From: Lonicera japonica
Lineage: Eukaryota; Streptophyta; Magnoliopsida; Dipsacales; Caprifoliaceae
Reading direction: 5' to 3'
Assembly (NCBI GenBank): GCA_021464415.1
Contig: CM038471.1
Coordinates: 11,551,173-11,615,172, forward strand
Length of the DNA: 64,000 bases
In this document: positions 48,898 to 62,454 of the stretch, one piece after another
How the letters are laid out: each line of letters starts with the position of its first letter
Numbering within the stretch: the first letter of the stretch is position 1
Translations under genes and position numbers: made by a program
The notes under the pieces: model-generated
What the model was told of the DNA's origin: nothing
Seen by the model: only the letters and a program-made list of their open reading frames with translations
The model's database searches: none

Positions 48898-50405
48898 CTA
48901 ACCTATTATTTCATATATGTTTACAATAGTACTATATGAATCCTTTCCATATTTACTCGGATAATTAATAAATGAAAATATTAAAATGTGCGTCTTGTTA
49001 ACGTATATGAATTTTATTTTGAGGATCAAACACAGGACAATTAATGAGTTTAGTAGAAAGAATACAATTTTAATTAGTTACAATGTTTCATGCTTAAGAC
49101 TATTTTAATTTGTATTAAATAGTTTTGTTACGTGCACGATATGCAGGTAATGAACAAACGTCAATGAATAACGAGTTGAATGAAATAGGAAAGACATCAG
49201 GATGGGAGCTAGCGCTGGTTACAACACCAAGTAACACCAGTAACAACAATAACAACACGACACAATACAATTTGGTTTGCTCCTTCAACTCTTTCACATT
49301 TTAAATTAATCATCAATATTGTCTTTAATTATTGTTTTACTTGATCAAACTATTACATAGTAGAGGCTTAATTAGCCCAAGTTTTTCTTTTGTTGCTCAC
49401 TAAGAGGTCGTATGTTTTTAACTCGTAATATTTAATAGAAGGGTAATCCACGTTCAGAGCTGAATTTGTGTACTTTTGTATCTTGCCTCTGAATACTGAA
49501 AAGGTTAAAACTCATCATTCAACAACACGAGGAAAGCCCCCCACTGAATGCTTAATCTTAGCGAAAAAATAATTTAATTTGTTATTTTTTTTGTTCAAGA
49601 GATTGATGTATTTTGTAATGGTAAAGTAAAATTATGAAATACAATACATTGAGCATTCAAAGCCACAGATATCTAACATTCGTAGGTTAAAAAACATAAC
49701 TAGCCCCAATTTGAGTATGTCAGAATTAGAATATCCAATATAGTAGTAGTAGTAGTAGTTGTTGTAGTCGTCACAAAACTACTATATACAAAGCCAAGCG
49801 CCGGTTTGTCAAAGCCAACTAGCCAAGCCCCGGTTCATCAAAGCCAATACATATGTAAGAAATAGTTATGCAAACAGGGGCAATAAAAGGGACCATCCGT
49901 TTAAAAGACTATTGAGTGCGTGTATATATGTGTGTGTATTGATGCCCTAAGCATTTTGACTAAAGCTTTAATATGCTTTTGCAAGGGTGGTGGATTCGAC
50001 AAGTTGTTGCTTGATAGCTTATACGAAGATGAAGCGGCGAGGAGACAATTACAATTGCAGAATGCAGGGTACAACACGGCAACAGGAGGATATGGTTATG
50101 AGCACAACCAATTTGACGGGCGCGACCCATTTTTAATGTCCAACAACATAGCACCGCCAGCAAATGTACAAATGGCCATGATGCAGCAACAACAAATGAT
50201 GCAACAACAGCAGCAACAGCATCAAAACGCAATGATGATGGTACCTTATCAAAATCAACCCCAATATTATCAGCAGCAGCAACAACACCACCACCAACAA
50301 CAGATGCCATATATGGGGGGTTCTTCAAACCCATTTGGAGATCCCTTTAGCTATCCAGAGAGAAACATCCAACCACATCCACATGGAAACAATTCCTTAC
50401 TCTAG

Positions 50406-51908
50406 ACCATCATTATTTTTTATTTTTATTTTGTTCTTTAAATCTTAATTTGGAGTAGGAAAGGAGGATATCATCTTTATTTAATTTTTACTTGGTTAAT
50501 TAGTGGTAAACCTAGCTCATTCGTAATATTCATTAATATGTATTGAATAGATACTTTTTATTGAAATATCAAATATTCTAATCCTTTTATGTTATTCTCT
50601 GTCTCATATAAGACTCCTAGTTGAAATGTCACACGTATATATTTTGAGTTGTTGTCAACTTTCATAATTACCGGGTTTTCTTGTTTGCCTTGTGTTTCCT
50701 TTTCTTTCGCTATTACCTGCAGTCGATGTCCCAGATTAAGAGTATAATTTTCTTCTAGGACATGATCGCTCACCCAAATATTTTTTTTCTTTATGTATTC
50801 TGAAAGGATCGCTCCACAAATCTGAGGATGGTAGAATTTTGGAAGGGGGTATTTTGAGTTTGCAGCCCAAGTTTTGTTTTCTTTTTATTTGCACATACCC
50901 CACCGTTAGTTGGATCTGTTAACCTCTTTTTTATTTTATCCAAACGGACCATCTAACCCCAGAAATAATCTAATGGTTGTTTGTTGCAGTTTATGTAAAA
51001 AAAGAAGCTAGCTGTTGAAAATATAGTGTATATAAATGGCGGCACAAACAAACAATTAATCCAAGTGCAATGACAATCAATTCCATCTTTATCCAGAGTC
51101 ACCCGGTTTTCAAATGCCTCTGTTGTAGTGACACTTAGCACTTTGTGAAGGCTTTTCCATGGAAAATTAAACCTGCCTTGTGATGGTTGCCCGGAGAAGA
51201 TGAGCATCTATTGGCCTGGTCGCCACAAAAGGTACGGTCAATTTATGAGGTGTAGAGGTCTGCCACATGGTAGAGCATTCAAATGGATCAGTGAACCTGA
51301 GAAAGGAAAGAAGTGAAGCATCCTCAAGCAATCAATAGAAGCAATTTGAAATATGAAGGTCTCTGTAGAAGAGAAAGGAATGATGGTTACCTATGAAGGC
51401 AATGTTGATGATGTGATTGAGTTAAGGAGGAAGAAACTGTTGTAATTACCCAGAGATGCAATTAGGATGTAATGCAAATGACATTCGACTTGAAACTTTT
51501 AAGTGCTCATTGAGAGGAATACTTGATTCTCCAATTCCTTTAACCCTTCAATGGTGAGTGTGTGCTCATGTGCTAGTTGATCGCGCACCAATTGTTCCCG
51601 CCTATGTAGTTCATCAATGTGTGAAGATCCAATGAGGAAGATATTGAGTATGCAAACGGTATTGTACAACTGCCAGAAGGCGCGCAAGTCACGAGATAAA
51701 TTTAGGGCATTTTCGTCCATTTGGGTAAAATATAATAGTGGTTAACATATCCCACTAACGATAAGGCACAAATACAAAGAAAAAAAAAACGAGAGGTGCA
51801 AATTGAAAATACCCTCAATATATGGGGTATAAGCACAAAATATCTCAAAATATTATAGCCAAACTGGAAGTAGCTTATCAAATAATTTGTTATGGGTATT
51901 AATTGACT
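50406..51908. other. 3' flank of the ANTH gene, no recognised gene
   Basis: The 3' untranslated region probably occupies the first few hundred bases. Beyond that, the minus-strand frames at 50953-51207 and 51499-51720 and a plus-strand stretch reading YWPGRHKRYGQFMRCRGLPH (near 51215) have protein-like composition but match no family I know. They may be exon or transposon debris. Confidence 0.45.
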
Positions 51909-52480
51909 TTTTTTTTAAAGCAAAATAAGAAATAGCACTAAATCGAAGGAAAATAAGGCTTAGAAGTCAATCTGGCAACAAGGAATCTCAAGTTTGGGAA
52001 TAAACAATAGGAACATACAACAAAACAAGCAGTGAAATGAGCTAACACATGCATTCGCCTCCTGAGGGATGACCCTAAAAACATACAGATTATTGGAAAC
52101 AAGAGACCAAATGTCATCCAAAATCAACCCAACATCCATAAATGTACTACCATAGGAGTTTGTTAAATTAACCACGTTTAAAGAGTCGCTCAAAATAATC
52201 ACCTTCTCAAACCCACGCTCCACACTGTTGGGGAGATGGCGAAAAAATAGCCTTCCCCTCAACCACTTTTATATCAACACAGTCCTCAGCCTTAGCAAAA
52301 ACAAGAGATCCCCGACCATCCCTACCAACATACTCAATACCTGCTGCCAGAGATTCAAGATTGACGGACTCATCAACATTAATTTTAATCCAATCCACTG
52401 CGGCTTAACCTAAGGGAACGGTTTGTAGCAAATGACTTGCCGGATTGAAAACGAAAGGGAAATGCATCCATGAATGCCAA
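51909..52480 (-). pseudogene. LINE 3' part: RNase H-like domain and poly-A (split by element C)
   Basis: On minus, DWIKINVDESVNLESLAAGI, YVGRDGRGSLVFAKAEDC and then ERGFEKVIILSDSLNVVNL, DVGLILDDIW and IPQEANACVSSF are the RNase H-like (RVT_3 type) C-terminal domain found at the end of many plant L1-type LINEs. A frame change lies near 52210-52260. A T9 run at 51909 on + is the poly-A tail. The upstream continuation is at 61235, on the other side of the LTR element. Confidence 0.85.
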
Positions 52481-55031
52481 TGTGACGCCCCGAAATCCCG
52501 TTTAGAGGATTTCACCTCCGGGACCCGGTTAGCCAAGGAGTCGTACGCGACGACGGGTGATCAGGTGTAAAATTTGGAATTTTATACCACAAACATGTTC
52601 AAGAAATAAAATCATTTTAAAACAAATTCTGCCATGTGGAGTTTGTATTATTAATAAAACCATTTCCTGTCAAATAGCTTACATTTAACTTAAAATAATA
52701 TCTCCACATCTGTCAGTAACTTGTTAAATAAAAGGCACAGTACATTATAAAGTGATCCCTTTAATAGGGTTCCAATCATATACAAATACTTTACATATAT
52801 GGCTTAAGAGTTTAAAACGATACAATATGAATACTTAAACAAAGAAGACACAAGTCGTTTCCCACGACTTTGGTAATCCAATCTTCAGAGCTATCTAGAC
52901 TCGATGGCGCACCATTCCCCGGGTAAAACCTGCAAAACCTAGTTTGGAAAATGGGAGTGAGCCAAACGGGCTCAGTGGGAACTATAAGGGTTGTATAAAA
53001 AAATAAGTTGGAAATCATGCATGCCATGCCATGTATTATAATGAAAATAGTTTATGTGCTGCTTCTCAGTAATAAGTCACATTTCTCTTTGTATATACAA
53101 ATATAAATACATATACACATGTGAAGCAGCTAATGCAGGGAAACCTTTCGTGAAATGTATATATAATGCCCCAACCCAAAGTACAAGAAAAGCAATGTAC
53201 GAATACATATACATCATCGTACTACATAAGCCACAACACCGCGACTAGATCTATCACATCAATCACATATATCAACTCACGTCTAGGATTTTCATATATC
53301 TACTGTACAGAGATAGCCGGCACTCGGTTTCTTCTGCCCAAGGCAGGGACCACCTACCAGGTCCACCTAGACGCTACCTCACGCAGCCACACAGGCATAC
53401 GCTACCTCACGCCGCCATAAAGGCGCACGCTACAATAATACTCACGTAGCCACCAAGGCTATACGCTACTGGTAATCACCATCTATCTAGTACGAACGGT
53501 GTGGCCATCCGATATCAAATCACAGAAATCATCTCATCAAATCAATGAAATCACAAGAATATAGAATCCAACATATATAGATATGAATATACATGCATTC
53601 CATATGTATTCGTAAAACTTGTATATATGTATATATATTCATAGTGTAAAACATGTAGTGGTATTGTTAAGATTTAACAAGATCCGCCAAGTCCGTTAAT
53701 TAAGAAAGGAAACCATAAAAATCCTTAATCTGGGAGGTTTCATAACTTTCATCAAATTGGCCCCAAGCCAAGTCTAATATAATCAAATGGTGTATACGAG
53801 TTCCCAATTAGCCTCCCATTATGATTTAAAGACTTCATTCATTCAAAACATATTTATGTAGTTGACCAGCATACTTACGGACTGGCTAGGTAAGTAGAAA
53901 ATCTCATAAATATGGTTTATAACTTAAAACACAACAACAATACCACTAATATATGTAACTTTATCCGAAATATGCTTTTAAAACCATGTATCGCATTATA
54001 TATATGCGTAGTAGTGTATACTGTACACTATCGTATCCGTACATAAGGGTTTTGTGCCAATCTTACCAAAAACGGTATAGAAATTGGGGCTTTTTGTATA
54101 AAATAGCTACTGATGTCATATATGATTCAAATCCATCAAAATTATCCAAAGAAATTAACCCAAGCCCCATGCATATACAACTTTGAGTAGAAAACCTAGG
54201 TTTAGTTTGATTTGGTGTAAATATGTTGTAATCACTTGAAAAGAAGTTTAAATACTATTATTCCCACCTTAAGAGGGTCAATCCCTCGAAGTATTGCGGA
54301 AGAATCGAGCCGAAACCGCGTAGATGCGATAATTCCCAATTTGAGCTCAAGAAACCCTAGCTATGGTGGATGGAGGTGAAGGAGGAGATGAAGATGATGA
54401 TGGAGATGGTGATGATGACATGGATTTGTTGTAGGATAAGAGGCCTTGAACAATCCGTCTTCATCCCCTCAAATTCGCCCCTCTCTCTCTCTAAAGACTC
54501 TCCAATGGTTGGGGTGAAATGAGGAAGAAATGAGATGAAGAAATATAAAAAATCTCGCCAGAACCATGTAGCCGACTCCCCACTTGTCCATGGAGTCAAC
54601 TCCATGGCTTAATTTCTGCCTCCTTCAGCTTTTGGTCAACAGCTCGACTTCGTACCCACTTTTGGGCATCAAGGAGTTTGAATTGGGTCTCGGCCAAAAC
54701 ACGAAAGTTGTAGAGGGCATTGAAATGAAGACGTGGCCAAAAACGGGGACTCATTTGGAGTTCGTATGAGGAAGTTATGGTCATCCAAAGTTGGGTAAAA
54801 ATAACTTATCGCGTAGGATCGAAACTTGTGATTTTCGACCCGATTTTCGTCCGAGCCACCCGAAACAACTTATAGTCATTGTAACACACTTAAATATATT
54901 AATATGACTTGTTGGAGGTTTCCAAACCATTCCAACCTTTCCGGAACCCAATTTGGCTGCCCGGAGCCAAATTCAGTCTCATACGCGATATGGGCCGCGA
55001 TTTGCAAGCGATAAGGAAACCGGGTGTTACA
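52481..55031 (-). repeat. 3' LTR of element C (2551 bp)
   Basis: On + it starts TGTGACGCCCCGAAATCCCG and ends ccgggtgttaca. It contains a cluster of short near-repeats, acgctacctcacgc-gccac-aggc, at about 53370-53470, and a pyrimidine tract at about 54480. Short open frames here recur identically in the other LTR and are not genes. Confidence 0.93.
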
Positions 55032-58000
55032 ATCTCCCCTCCTTAATAAATTTCGTCCCCGAAATTCCCATAGGATAGTTATCATCCCAATGTACAAGTG
55101 GTTCTGACTTCTACATAGCTGTCTTTCCTTAAAAGAGAAAACTCCAATAGCTAATGAAAAATGATTCCGAACTCAAATATCACAACAACAGGAATAATCG
55201 TATCAAAAGATAAAGAAGGAGGGTCACATGACCAAAGTTACCTAATTCATTCTCTCTCAAAAGCCACAACCTTTCTAAAAGGTTCAATGGAAAGAGGCAT
55301 TTACCAAACATGAATGCTTTCAACCAGCCGATATACATAAACGATGTAGTGGAAGATAGAACTTTCCTTATACACCCTCTTTCTCTCTTCCAACTTATCA
55401 AACAATGCAACGATCTTGTCTTCACCACCCCAATGTCAAACCACTATGTTCTTCAACTCAATATAGGCACTATGCTCAAGATTCTCCTTGTAATGGCTTT
55501 AGGAGTTTCCAACTCAAGAAACTTGGACTGATCAGTTCATAATACGGGTGATTGAAGTTCCATCTAGGGTTATCCTCAAACAGATCCTTAGGTGACACTA
55601 AGTTTCAGATATAGAAGGGTTTTCAGTGTCTCATTTCTCACGGAAAGGTATCATCCCCAAAGAATCAAAGAATAACTAAAGGATCCAAAATGAAGTGTCA
55701 AGTCTACTCTACGGTATATCGATAGCCTGAATCCAATTTCCATATACTCGGGAGAAAAGAGTATAAGCCAATCGCCCAAAAGTTAAATAAAATCGATTCT
55801 CAATTCGGTTGTGATAACTATAGTGTTATCTAGCCAGTAGACAAATAGCTCCACAAAAGGTTGAAGGCACCGAACCAAAATCACTACCGTTTGGTTATGG
55901 AAACCAAATTCCGTACCGTGCTTAACATTTTGAACTGGGTTCCAATTCCACCCAATCAGAACAAGCAGACGAGGAGAAATGCATGGATCGATTTTCAAAA
56001 GGTGAATCTGAATAACTCATAAAATTCATAATTCAAATTCTTAGGAGGTCTTTTCAAAATACAAGCGGTAGTCATACTAACAAATGCATTCCTTGCCCTG
56101 AATGTCTTCTCTTAGACTAGACGAATTCCTGAACCAAGAACGGAATTTCAATGGACATCACGTAAACTTTAGGCTAAGAGAATAGGCCCATAGAGAGCTT
56201 GCTAAATTATAGGGAATGTTTGAAGTCCTCTCATCTGAATACATGATCCTGTGATCACTTCGTAATCATGACCCCAACTATTCTACTAATAATCCAAGAG
56301 GTGGAGTATCGCACTCACAGTCACGAATTGACTGACAAAGTATAAATACTGCATATCCAACTGTAAGGATTTTCTCGTAATGCATCTGTCATGCATAGCA
56401 TTTCCAATAAAAGAAATTTATAGGATCTTACCTTGTCTTCCCCTTAACAAGCAATAAACACATATCTCTGGAAAATCTGTTGGGGATTCCGCTATAAAAA
56501 GAGCAAAAGTTATACACGTATAGTATGCTAGCATGATCTTAGGAGAGTTCATACTCCTTCAAAGGATGTAACTCATACCCAATAGAATAATTCAGACAGT
56601 TCTCTTCCGAGCCAGAACAAACTTTGACACACCCAAATATATATATAGTTGTATGACTGAAAGGGAATAGCGGCAGAAATGAGGTCTACTTACCTCAATC
56701 GTGTGTCGACTCCCCTCCTTAAAGGGTTTGCCCGCGATTGGTATCAATAAGGCTTGAATCTGGAGTACCTCTTCAAATCCCAAACTAGAATCAAGAAGGG
56801 AATAGGAAGGTCTCAAGCTTGAAATGCTTACCTCAACAACATCTGGATTCTTGAAACAAGGTAGGACAAATTTCACGAGGAAAGTCATCCTAAATTGAAA
56901 GTACGATTCTCCGTTCCATATTTCTCCTTTAGCAAAAACTTGCTTTATAGCTAGCATACACATCACTCTAACTGGATGTCTACATAGGAGGATAGGAATG
57001 ACTTCTTGAAAATGCTCATCTCGTCAAGGCCAACTCAATAAGGTTCAAGCAATGGTACACCTCGTGTCTCAGAGGTACTACACCTTTCTAGCATGAGGAG
57101 AGTTCAAATCCTTAGTTCACTAAACCACAATTGATACAGCATCATGCAATTATTGAGTAATTCGAACCAATCTCCTCTATCGGGGTAAATGAAATCATAA
57201 TCAACTTGAATGTGTACCCAAAACTCCACTTGAAAACAACAAAGGAAATGAAATAGAAGAGTATAGAGTTCTACTAAGGGTTCCATTCTCTTTCGCCACG
57301 AGATATAACCGCTAAACAAACACTCTCCTTCAAGATTTACCAAGGGAGTTCACTTCTAGTCCCTTTACAAACCAAATTCTCAAAGTCCCAATGCATTATA
57401 CTTAACAAAGGTAAAAGGATTACAAAAGAAATAGTCACCCTAGCCTCAATTCAACAAGTCCACAAGCTTTCGCTGCGTTACTCTGACAGGTCCCTCTAAT
57501 AAAAATGGAAAAGAATTGTGCTTCAGACGAATTCGTTGTGGGTTCCTTATTGCGAAGGAAATATGAGTCTGCAGCTAGTATGAATGAGAAATCTTGCAAA
57601 TTTCATGAAAGATTCTCTCCTATCATTTTAGGGAATGAAGCATAACACATATTTGCTGAAGACAAGGTTCACTAAACTAGTTCTTGTTCCCAATTGAACT
57701 TACTCGGCTAACTAAATGAGAATTCGATTCCAAAATAAGCATATTCAATGCTTTTCCTCAGGCAGGAACACTTACAACCGATCATTCTCAAAAGAAAATA
57801 TATAAGGGGAGTCTTACTACGGTCGTATGCCTCTTACTCCAAGGAATAGCACAACTCAGGCACACACGAGGTATCGGCATCCATAAGAAAGTCCAGTCAT
57901 TCATCCACATCGGATCTCGCCTCAAAAGATGGGATATATACATATACACGACCAAACTTAGTCATTCTCATACATTCCATGTGGGTTTTCAAGAATATTT

Positions 58001-58684
58001 GCTCACCATACCACCATAAAATAGTCATCCTGCTGAATAGATCTCTCAAGCCAATTGATGTCTAGAACAATGTAAAAGTTTACTCGTAATATGGTAGTCA
58101 ATCTGAATATAATCCACAGATTTCCTCTCTCGTAACTGAACTTACAAGTTCAAACGTGGTCGTACAGACATAGAGGAACGATCATCCATGTAATAGGTTC
58201 ACCCCTCAAGAAAGTCAAAGAAGAAGCAATGGGGGAAACACAGGGAATAGGACTTTAGCAGCCACTCTCCTATGAGTATGCCACGTTCTAACCTCAGTCA
58301 GCAGTAGTGGACTGGTGGTTTATCGGATAGTCAACCGTTGGCCGGCGGATGACTATGACATAATCCAACAGTCGCCTTTTGCTTACTTAGTGGCAGAACT
58401 AATTCTGAACACAAATCTCATATGTAAAACAAAAGATATATAAGCCAATGACAGAGATAATTTACGAAAGAGGCCAAAAGAATTAATCAAGAACTTTGTG
58501 AATGGACGTAGCCAAGACAAGCCACATCTCTTTTCACAATTCTCCCATTTTCCAAATATCCTAACGGTAGAATCCTATTGCACAAGAGCGTATCAATCTT
58601 CCGAGGGATAATATAACCGCTCGCACCCCTAATCTCGGATCTACCCATGAATCCCCCGAGCAAAACGTCAAACCTATACCAACT
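55032..58684 (-). mobile_element. Internal region of element C, no recognisable coding domains
   Basis: The segment is 3.65 kb. The longest open frame (124 codons, minus, 56592-56966) has no motif of gag, protease, RT, RNase H or integrase. The polypurine tract lies at the low-coordinate end (complement of atctcccctccttaa). It could derive from scrambled gypsy sequence or from captured host DNA; composition alone does not decide. Confidence 0.75.
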
Positions 58685-61234
58685 TGTGACGCCCCGAAAT
58701 CCCGTTTAGAGGATTTCACCTCCGGGACCCGGTTAGCCACGGAGTCGTACGCGACGACGGGTGATCAGGTGTAAAATTTGGAATTTTATACCACAAACAT
58801 GTTCAAGAAATAAAATCATTTTAAAACAAATTCTGGCATGTGGAGTTTGTATTATTAATAAAACCATTTCTTGTCAAATAGCTTACATTTAACTTAAAAT
58901 AATATCTCCACATCTGTCAGTAACTTGTTAAATAAAAGGCACAGTACATTATAAAGTGATCCCTTTAATAGGGTTCCAATCATATACAAATATTTTACAT
59001 ATATGGCTTAAGAGTTTAAAACGATACAATATGAATACTTAAACAAAGAAGACACAAGTCGTTTCCCACGACTTTGGTAATCCAATCTTCAGAGCTATCT
59101 AGACTCGATGGCGCACCATTCCCCGGGTAAAACCTGCAAAACCTAGTTTGAAAAATGGGAGTGAGCCAAACGGGCTCAGTGGGAACTATAAGGGTTGTAT
59201 AAAAAAATAAGTTGGAAATCATGCATGTCATGCCATGTATTATAATGAAAATAGTTTATGTGCTGCTTCTCAGTAATAAGTTACATTTCTCTTTGTATAT
59301 ACAAATATAAATACATATACACATGTGAAGCAGCTAATGCAGGGAAACCTTTCGTGAAATGTATATATAATGCCCCAACCCAAAGTACAAGAAAAGCAAT
59401 GTACGAATACATATACATCATTGTACTACATAAGCCACAACACCGCGACTAGATCTATCACATCAATCACATATATCAACTCACGTCTAGGATTTTTATA
59501 TATCTACTGTACAGAGATAGCCGGCACTCGGTTTCTTCTGCCAAGGCAGGGACCACCTACCAGGTCCACCTAGACGCTACCTCACGCAGCCACACAGGCA
59601 TACGCTACCTCACGCCGCCATAAAGGCGCACGCTACAATAATACTCACGTAGCCACCAAGGCTATACGCTACTGGTAATCACCATCTATCTAGTACGAAC
59701 GGTGTGGCCATCCGATATCAAATCACAGAAATCATCTCATCAAATCAATGAAATCACAAGAATATAGAATCCAACATATATAGATATGAATATACATGCA
59801 TTCCATATGTATTCGTAAAACTTGTATATATGTATATATATTCATAGTGTAAAACATGTAGTGGTATTGTTAAGATTTAACAAGATCCGCCAAGTCCGTT
59901 AATTAAGAAAGGAAACCATAAAAATCCTTAATCTGGGAGGTTTCATAACTTTCATCAAATTGGCCCCAAGCCAAGTCTAATATAATCAAATGGTGTATAC
60001 GAGTTCCCAATTAGCCTCCCATTATGATTTAAAGACTTCATTCATTCAAAACATATTTATGTAGTTGACCAGCATACTTACGGACTGGCTAGGTAAGTAG
60101 AAAATCTCATAAATATGGTTTATAACTTAAAACACAACAACAATACCACTAATATATGTAACTTTATCCGAAATATGCTTTTAAAACCATGTATCGCATT
60201 ATATATATGCGTAGTAGTGTATACTGTACACTATCGTATCCGTACATAAGGGTTTTGTGCCAATCTTACCAAAAACGGTATAGAAATTGGGGCTTTTTGT
60301 ATAAAATAGCTACTGATGTCATATATGATTCAAATCCATCAAAATTATCCAAAGAAATTAACCCAAGCCCCATGCATATGCAACTTTGAGTAGAAAACCT
60401 AGGTTTAGTTTGATTTGGTGTAAATATGTTGTAATCACTTGAAAAGAAGTTTAAATACTATTATTCCCACCTTAAGAGGGTCAATCCCTCGAAGTATTGC
60501 GGAAGAATCGAGCCGAAACCGCGTAGATGCGATAATCCCCAATTTGAGCTCAAGAAACCCTAGCTATGGTGGATGGAGGTGAAGGAGGAGATGAAGATGA
60601 TGATGGAGATGGTGATGATGACATGGATTTGTTGTAGGATAAGAGGCTTTGAACAATCCCTCTTCATCCCCTCAAATTCGCCCCTCTCTCTCTCTAAAGA
60701 CTCTCCAATGGTTGGGGTGAAATGAGGAAGAAATGAGATGAAGAAATATAAAAAATCTCGCCAGAACCATGTAGCCGACTCCCCACTTGTCCATGGAGTC
60801 GACTCCATGGCTTAATTTCTGCCTCCTTCAGTTTTTGGTCAACAGCTCGACTTCGCACCCACTTTTGGGCATCAAGGATTTCGAATTGGGTCTCGGCCAA
60901 AACACGAAAGTTGTAGAGGGCATTTAAATGAAGACGTGGCCGAAAATGGGGACTCATTTGGAGTTCGTATGAGGAAGTTATGGTCATCCAAAGTTGGGTA
61001 AAAATAACTTATCGCGTAGGATCGAAACTTGTGATTTTCGACCCGATTTTCGTCCGAGCCACCCGAAACAACTTATAGTCATTGTAACACACTTATATAT
61101 ATTAATATGACTTGTTGGAGGTTTCCAAACCATTCCAACCTTTCCGGAACCCAATTTGGCTGCCCGGAGCCAAATTCAGTCTCATACGCGATATGGGCCG
61201 CGATTTGCAAGCGATAAGGAAACCGGGTGTTACA
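58685..61234 (-). repeat. 5' LTR of element C (2550 bp)
   Basis: Partner of 52481-55031, nearly identical by eye, with one 1-base indel (ctgccaagg against ctgcccaagg) and about two dozen substitutions. High identity implies a fairly recent insertion and shows that the LINE it interrupts is older. Confidence 0.93.
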
Positions 61235-62300
61235 GCCAAAGCTTCGGCACGAATCACTAACAGATCCTTGGACTTATTTTGAAAAATACCCACATTCCGA
61301 TCATTCCAAATATGTACACCAGCACAATACCGCAAAGTTGGCCAACAAAGAGCCTTCCCAATATTTGGAGAAGTACATAATAGCATCAGAATCAAGAGAG
61401 GGAAAAAGAGGCCAAGCCTTCTCAAACCAACAAACTGCCAAGCAACTTGAATGTCTTTGCAAAGCCTCAAGAGATTGACTCCACATTCTCAGCGCATCCA
61501 TCACAATAAGCATTAACCGGAATCGCATTAAGACACACTTGCCACAAGAAAATAAGAATGCAACGAGGGACTTTTAATTTCCACAACTTTTTTCCAAAAA
61601 CTCTTCAAAACATTTGAGTTTGATGCTGAACCATTCTCTGCTGTTGAAATACCCAGCAAATAACCACTCTTTACGTAAAAAATACCATCTTTGGTGAAAT
61701 GCCAAACGATCTTTTCATGTTCAAACGGGAGGAAAGACGGCTCATTTTTTTTTCCCAATCCCAATTACCCATGTAAAAAATAAGGTCCTGCACCTGAGCA
61801 TCCTCGTTGAGGACTCTAGGCGATATTGGTTTAAAAGTGAAAGGAGAGGGGATCCACGGATCATTATAAACCTGAACATGAGACCATTTCCTATTCTCTA
61901 CCTTATAACTTTCTGAAGCAATTCCTGACCCCAAAAGATGCTACGCCAAACATAAGACAGTCGCCTGCCAACAGTAGGGAATTAGGCTCACAAATAAGCC
62001 TCCATCCTTGCTATGCTAGCAGCGCTTGATTGAAGACCTCTATGTTTCTAAACCCCAAACCACCATATGCTTTACTTGAACACAGACTTCCAAGTTCCAA
62101 CCAACACAGTAAAGTTTTTTCCCCACTGCCGCAGAACCCCGCCAAAAAGAGGAAATCATCGAGCAAATATATGTTCAAGGAGAAGATGGCAACCGAAATT
62201 AACAAACTCATAAAGTACAAAATGATGGCTTGAATTACAGATTTAATTAAAATATCATTCCCGCCTTTGGTAAAAGAGTGTCTCTTCCCAACCTTGGAGT
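61235..62300 (-). pseudogene. LINE upstream part: RT C-terminus and zf-RVT region
   Basis: On minus the readings run IQAIILYFMSLLIS, SKAYGGLGFRNIEVFNQALLA (RT C-terminal), NDPWIPSPFTFKPISP, HFTKDGIFYVKSGYLL, LKSFWKKVVEIKSPS and HIWNDRNVGIFQNKS (zf-RVT region), ending at ALA just before element C. Frameshifts and stops are numerous. Together with 51909-52480 it makes about 1.6 kb of a 5'-truncated L1-type LINE distinct from that in the TPR10-like gene. Confidence 0.87.
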
Positions 62301-62454
62301 CTAATTAAACAAGTTTTGAAGGATTATTCATGTCCCTTGTTCCTTGGTAGATATACTTTGCTCTTTTTTTTAATCTAAAAATACATTGGGATAATGATAG
62401 TTTAATTATAGATTTTGCGGCGCTATAAGTATTCTCCCACCCCCACCCTAAAAC

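Larger units (their letters stand above)
38520..50405 (+). pseudogene. ANTH/AP180-type clathrin assembly protein gene, 15 exons, two frameshifts
   Basis: Exons: 38520-38609, 38755-38825, 39145-39243, 40272-40410, 42100-42230, 43152-43244, 44512-44562, 45343-45408, 45911-45976, 46117-46197, 47187-47267, 47670-47864, 48080-48155, 49147-49274, 49986-50405. All but exons 2 and 3 join in frame, giving roughly 594 residues if two extra bases are ignored. The ANTH domain fills about residues 1-280 ([63 protein letters not shown]), followed by an acidic linker (exon 12), GGGFDKLLLDSLYEDEAARR, a Q/M/H-rich tail and DPF, NPF and DPF motifs of the kind that bind AP-2 and EH-domain proteins. It resembles Arabidopsis At2g01600/At1g14910 (PICALM1-type), membrane adaptors of endocytosis. 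Exon 2 has an extra base at about 38769, giving a stop at 38776-38778, and exon 3 has one at about 39162. It is therefore either a recent pseudogene or the result of assembly errors; all other splice sites and frames are intact. Confidence 0.88.
52481..61234 (-). mobile_element. Element C: 8.75-kb non-coding LTR retrotransposon nested in a LINE
   Basis: The target duplication GCCAA lies at 52476-52480 and 61235-61239. Read on minus: 5' LTR 58685-61234 (TGTAACACCCGG...GGCGTCACA), a degenerate initiator-Met-like primer site ttggtataggtttg right after it, an internal region of 3653 bp, the classic purine tract aaggaggggagat, and 3' LTR 52481-55031. LTR ends and PPT resemble those of plant Ty3/gypsy chromovirus-type elements, but no gag, RT or integrase reading was recognised, so it is a large non-autonomous derivative. 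The LTRs differ at only about two dozen positions. Confidence 0.9.

Noticed and set aside
49960..50334. 124-codon minus-strand open frame
   Set aside because: Antisense of the Q/H-rich last exon of the ANTH gene. Its alanine/valine-rich composition follows from the CAG repeats on the other strand.
52812..54186. Several 60-84-codon frames in both LTRs of element C
   Set aside because: They recur at the same offsets in both LTRs, have no start context or domain, and lie in non-coding LTR sequence.
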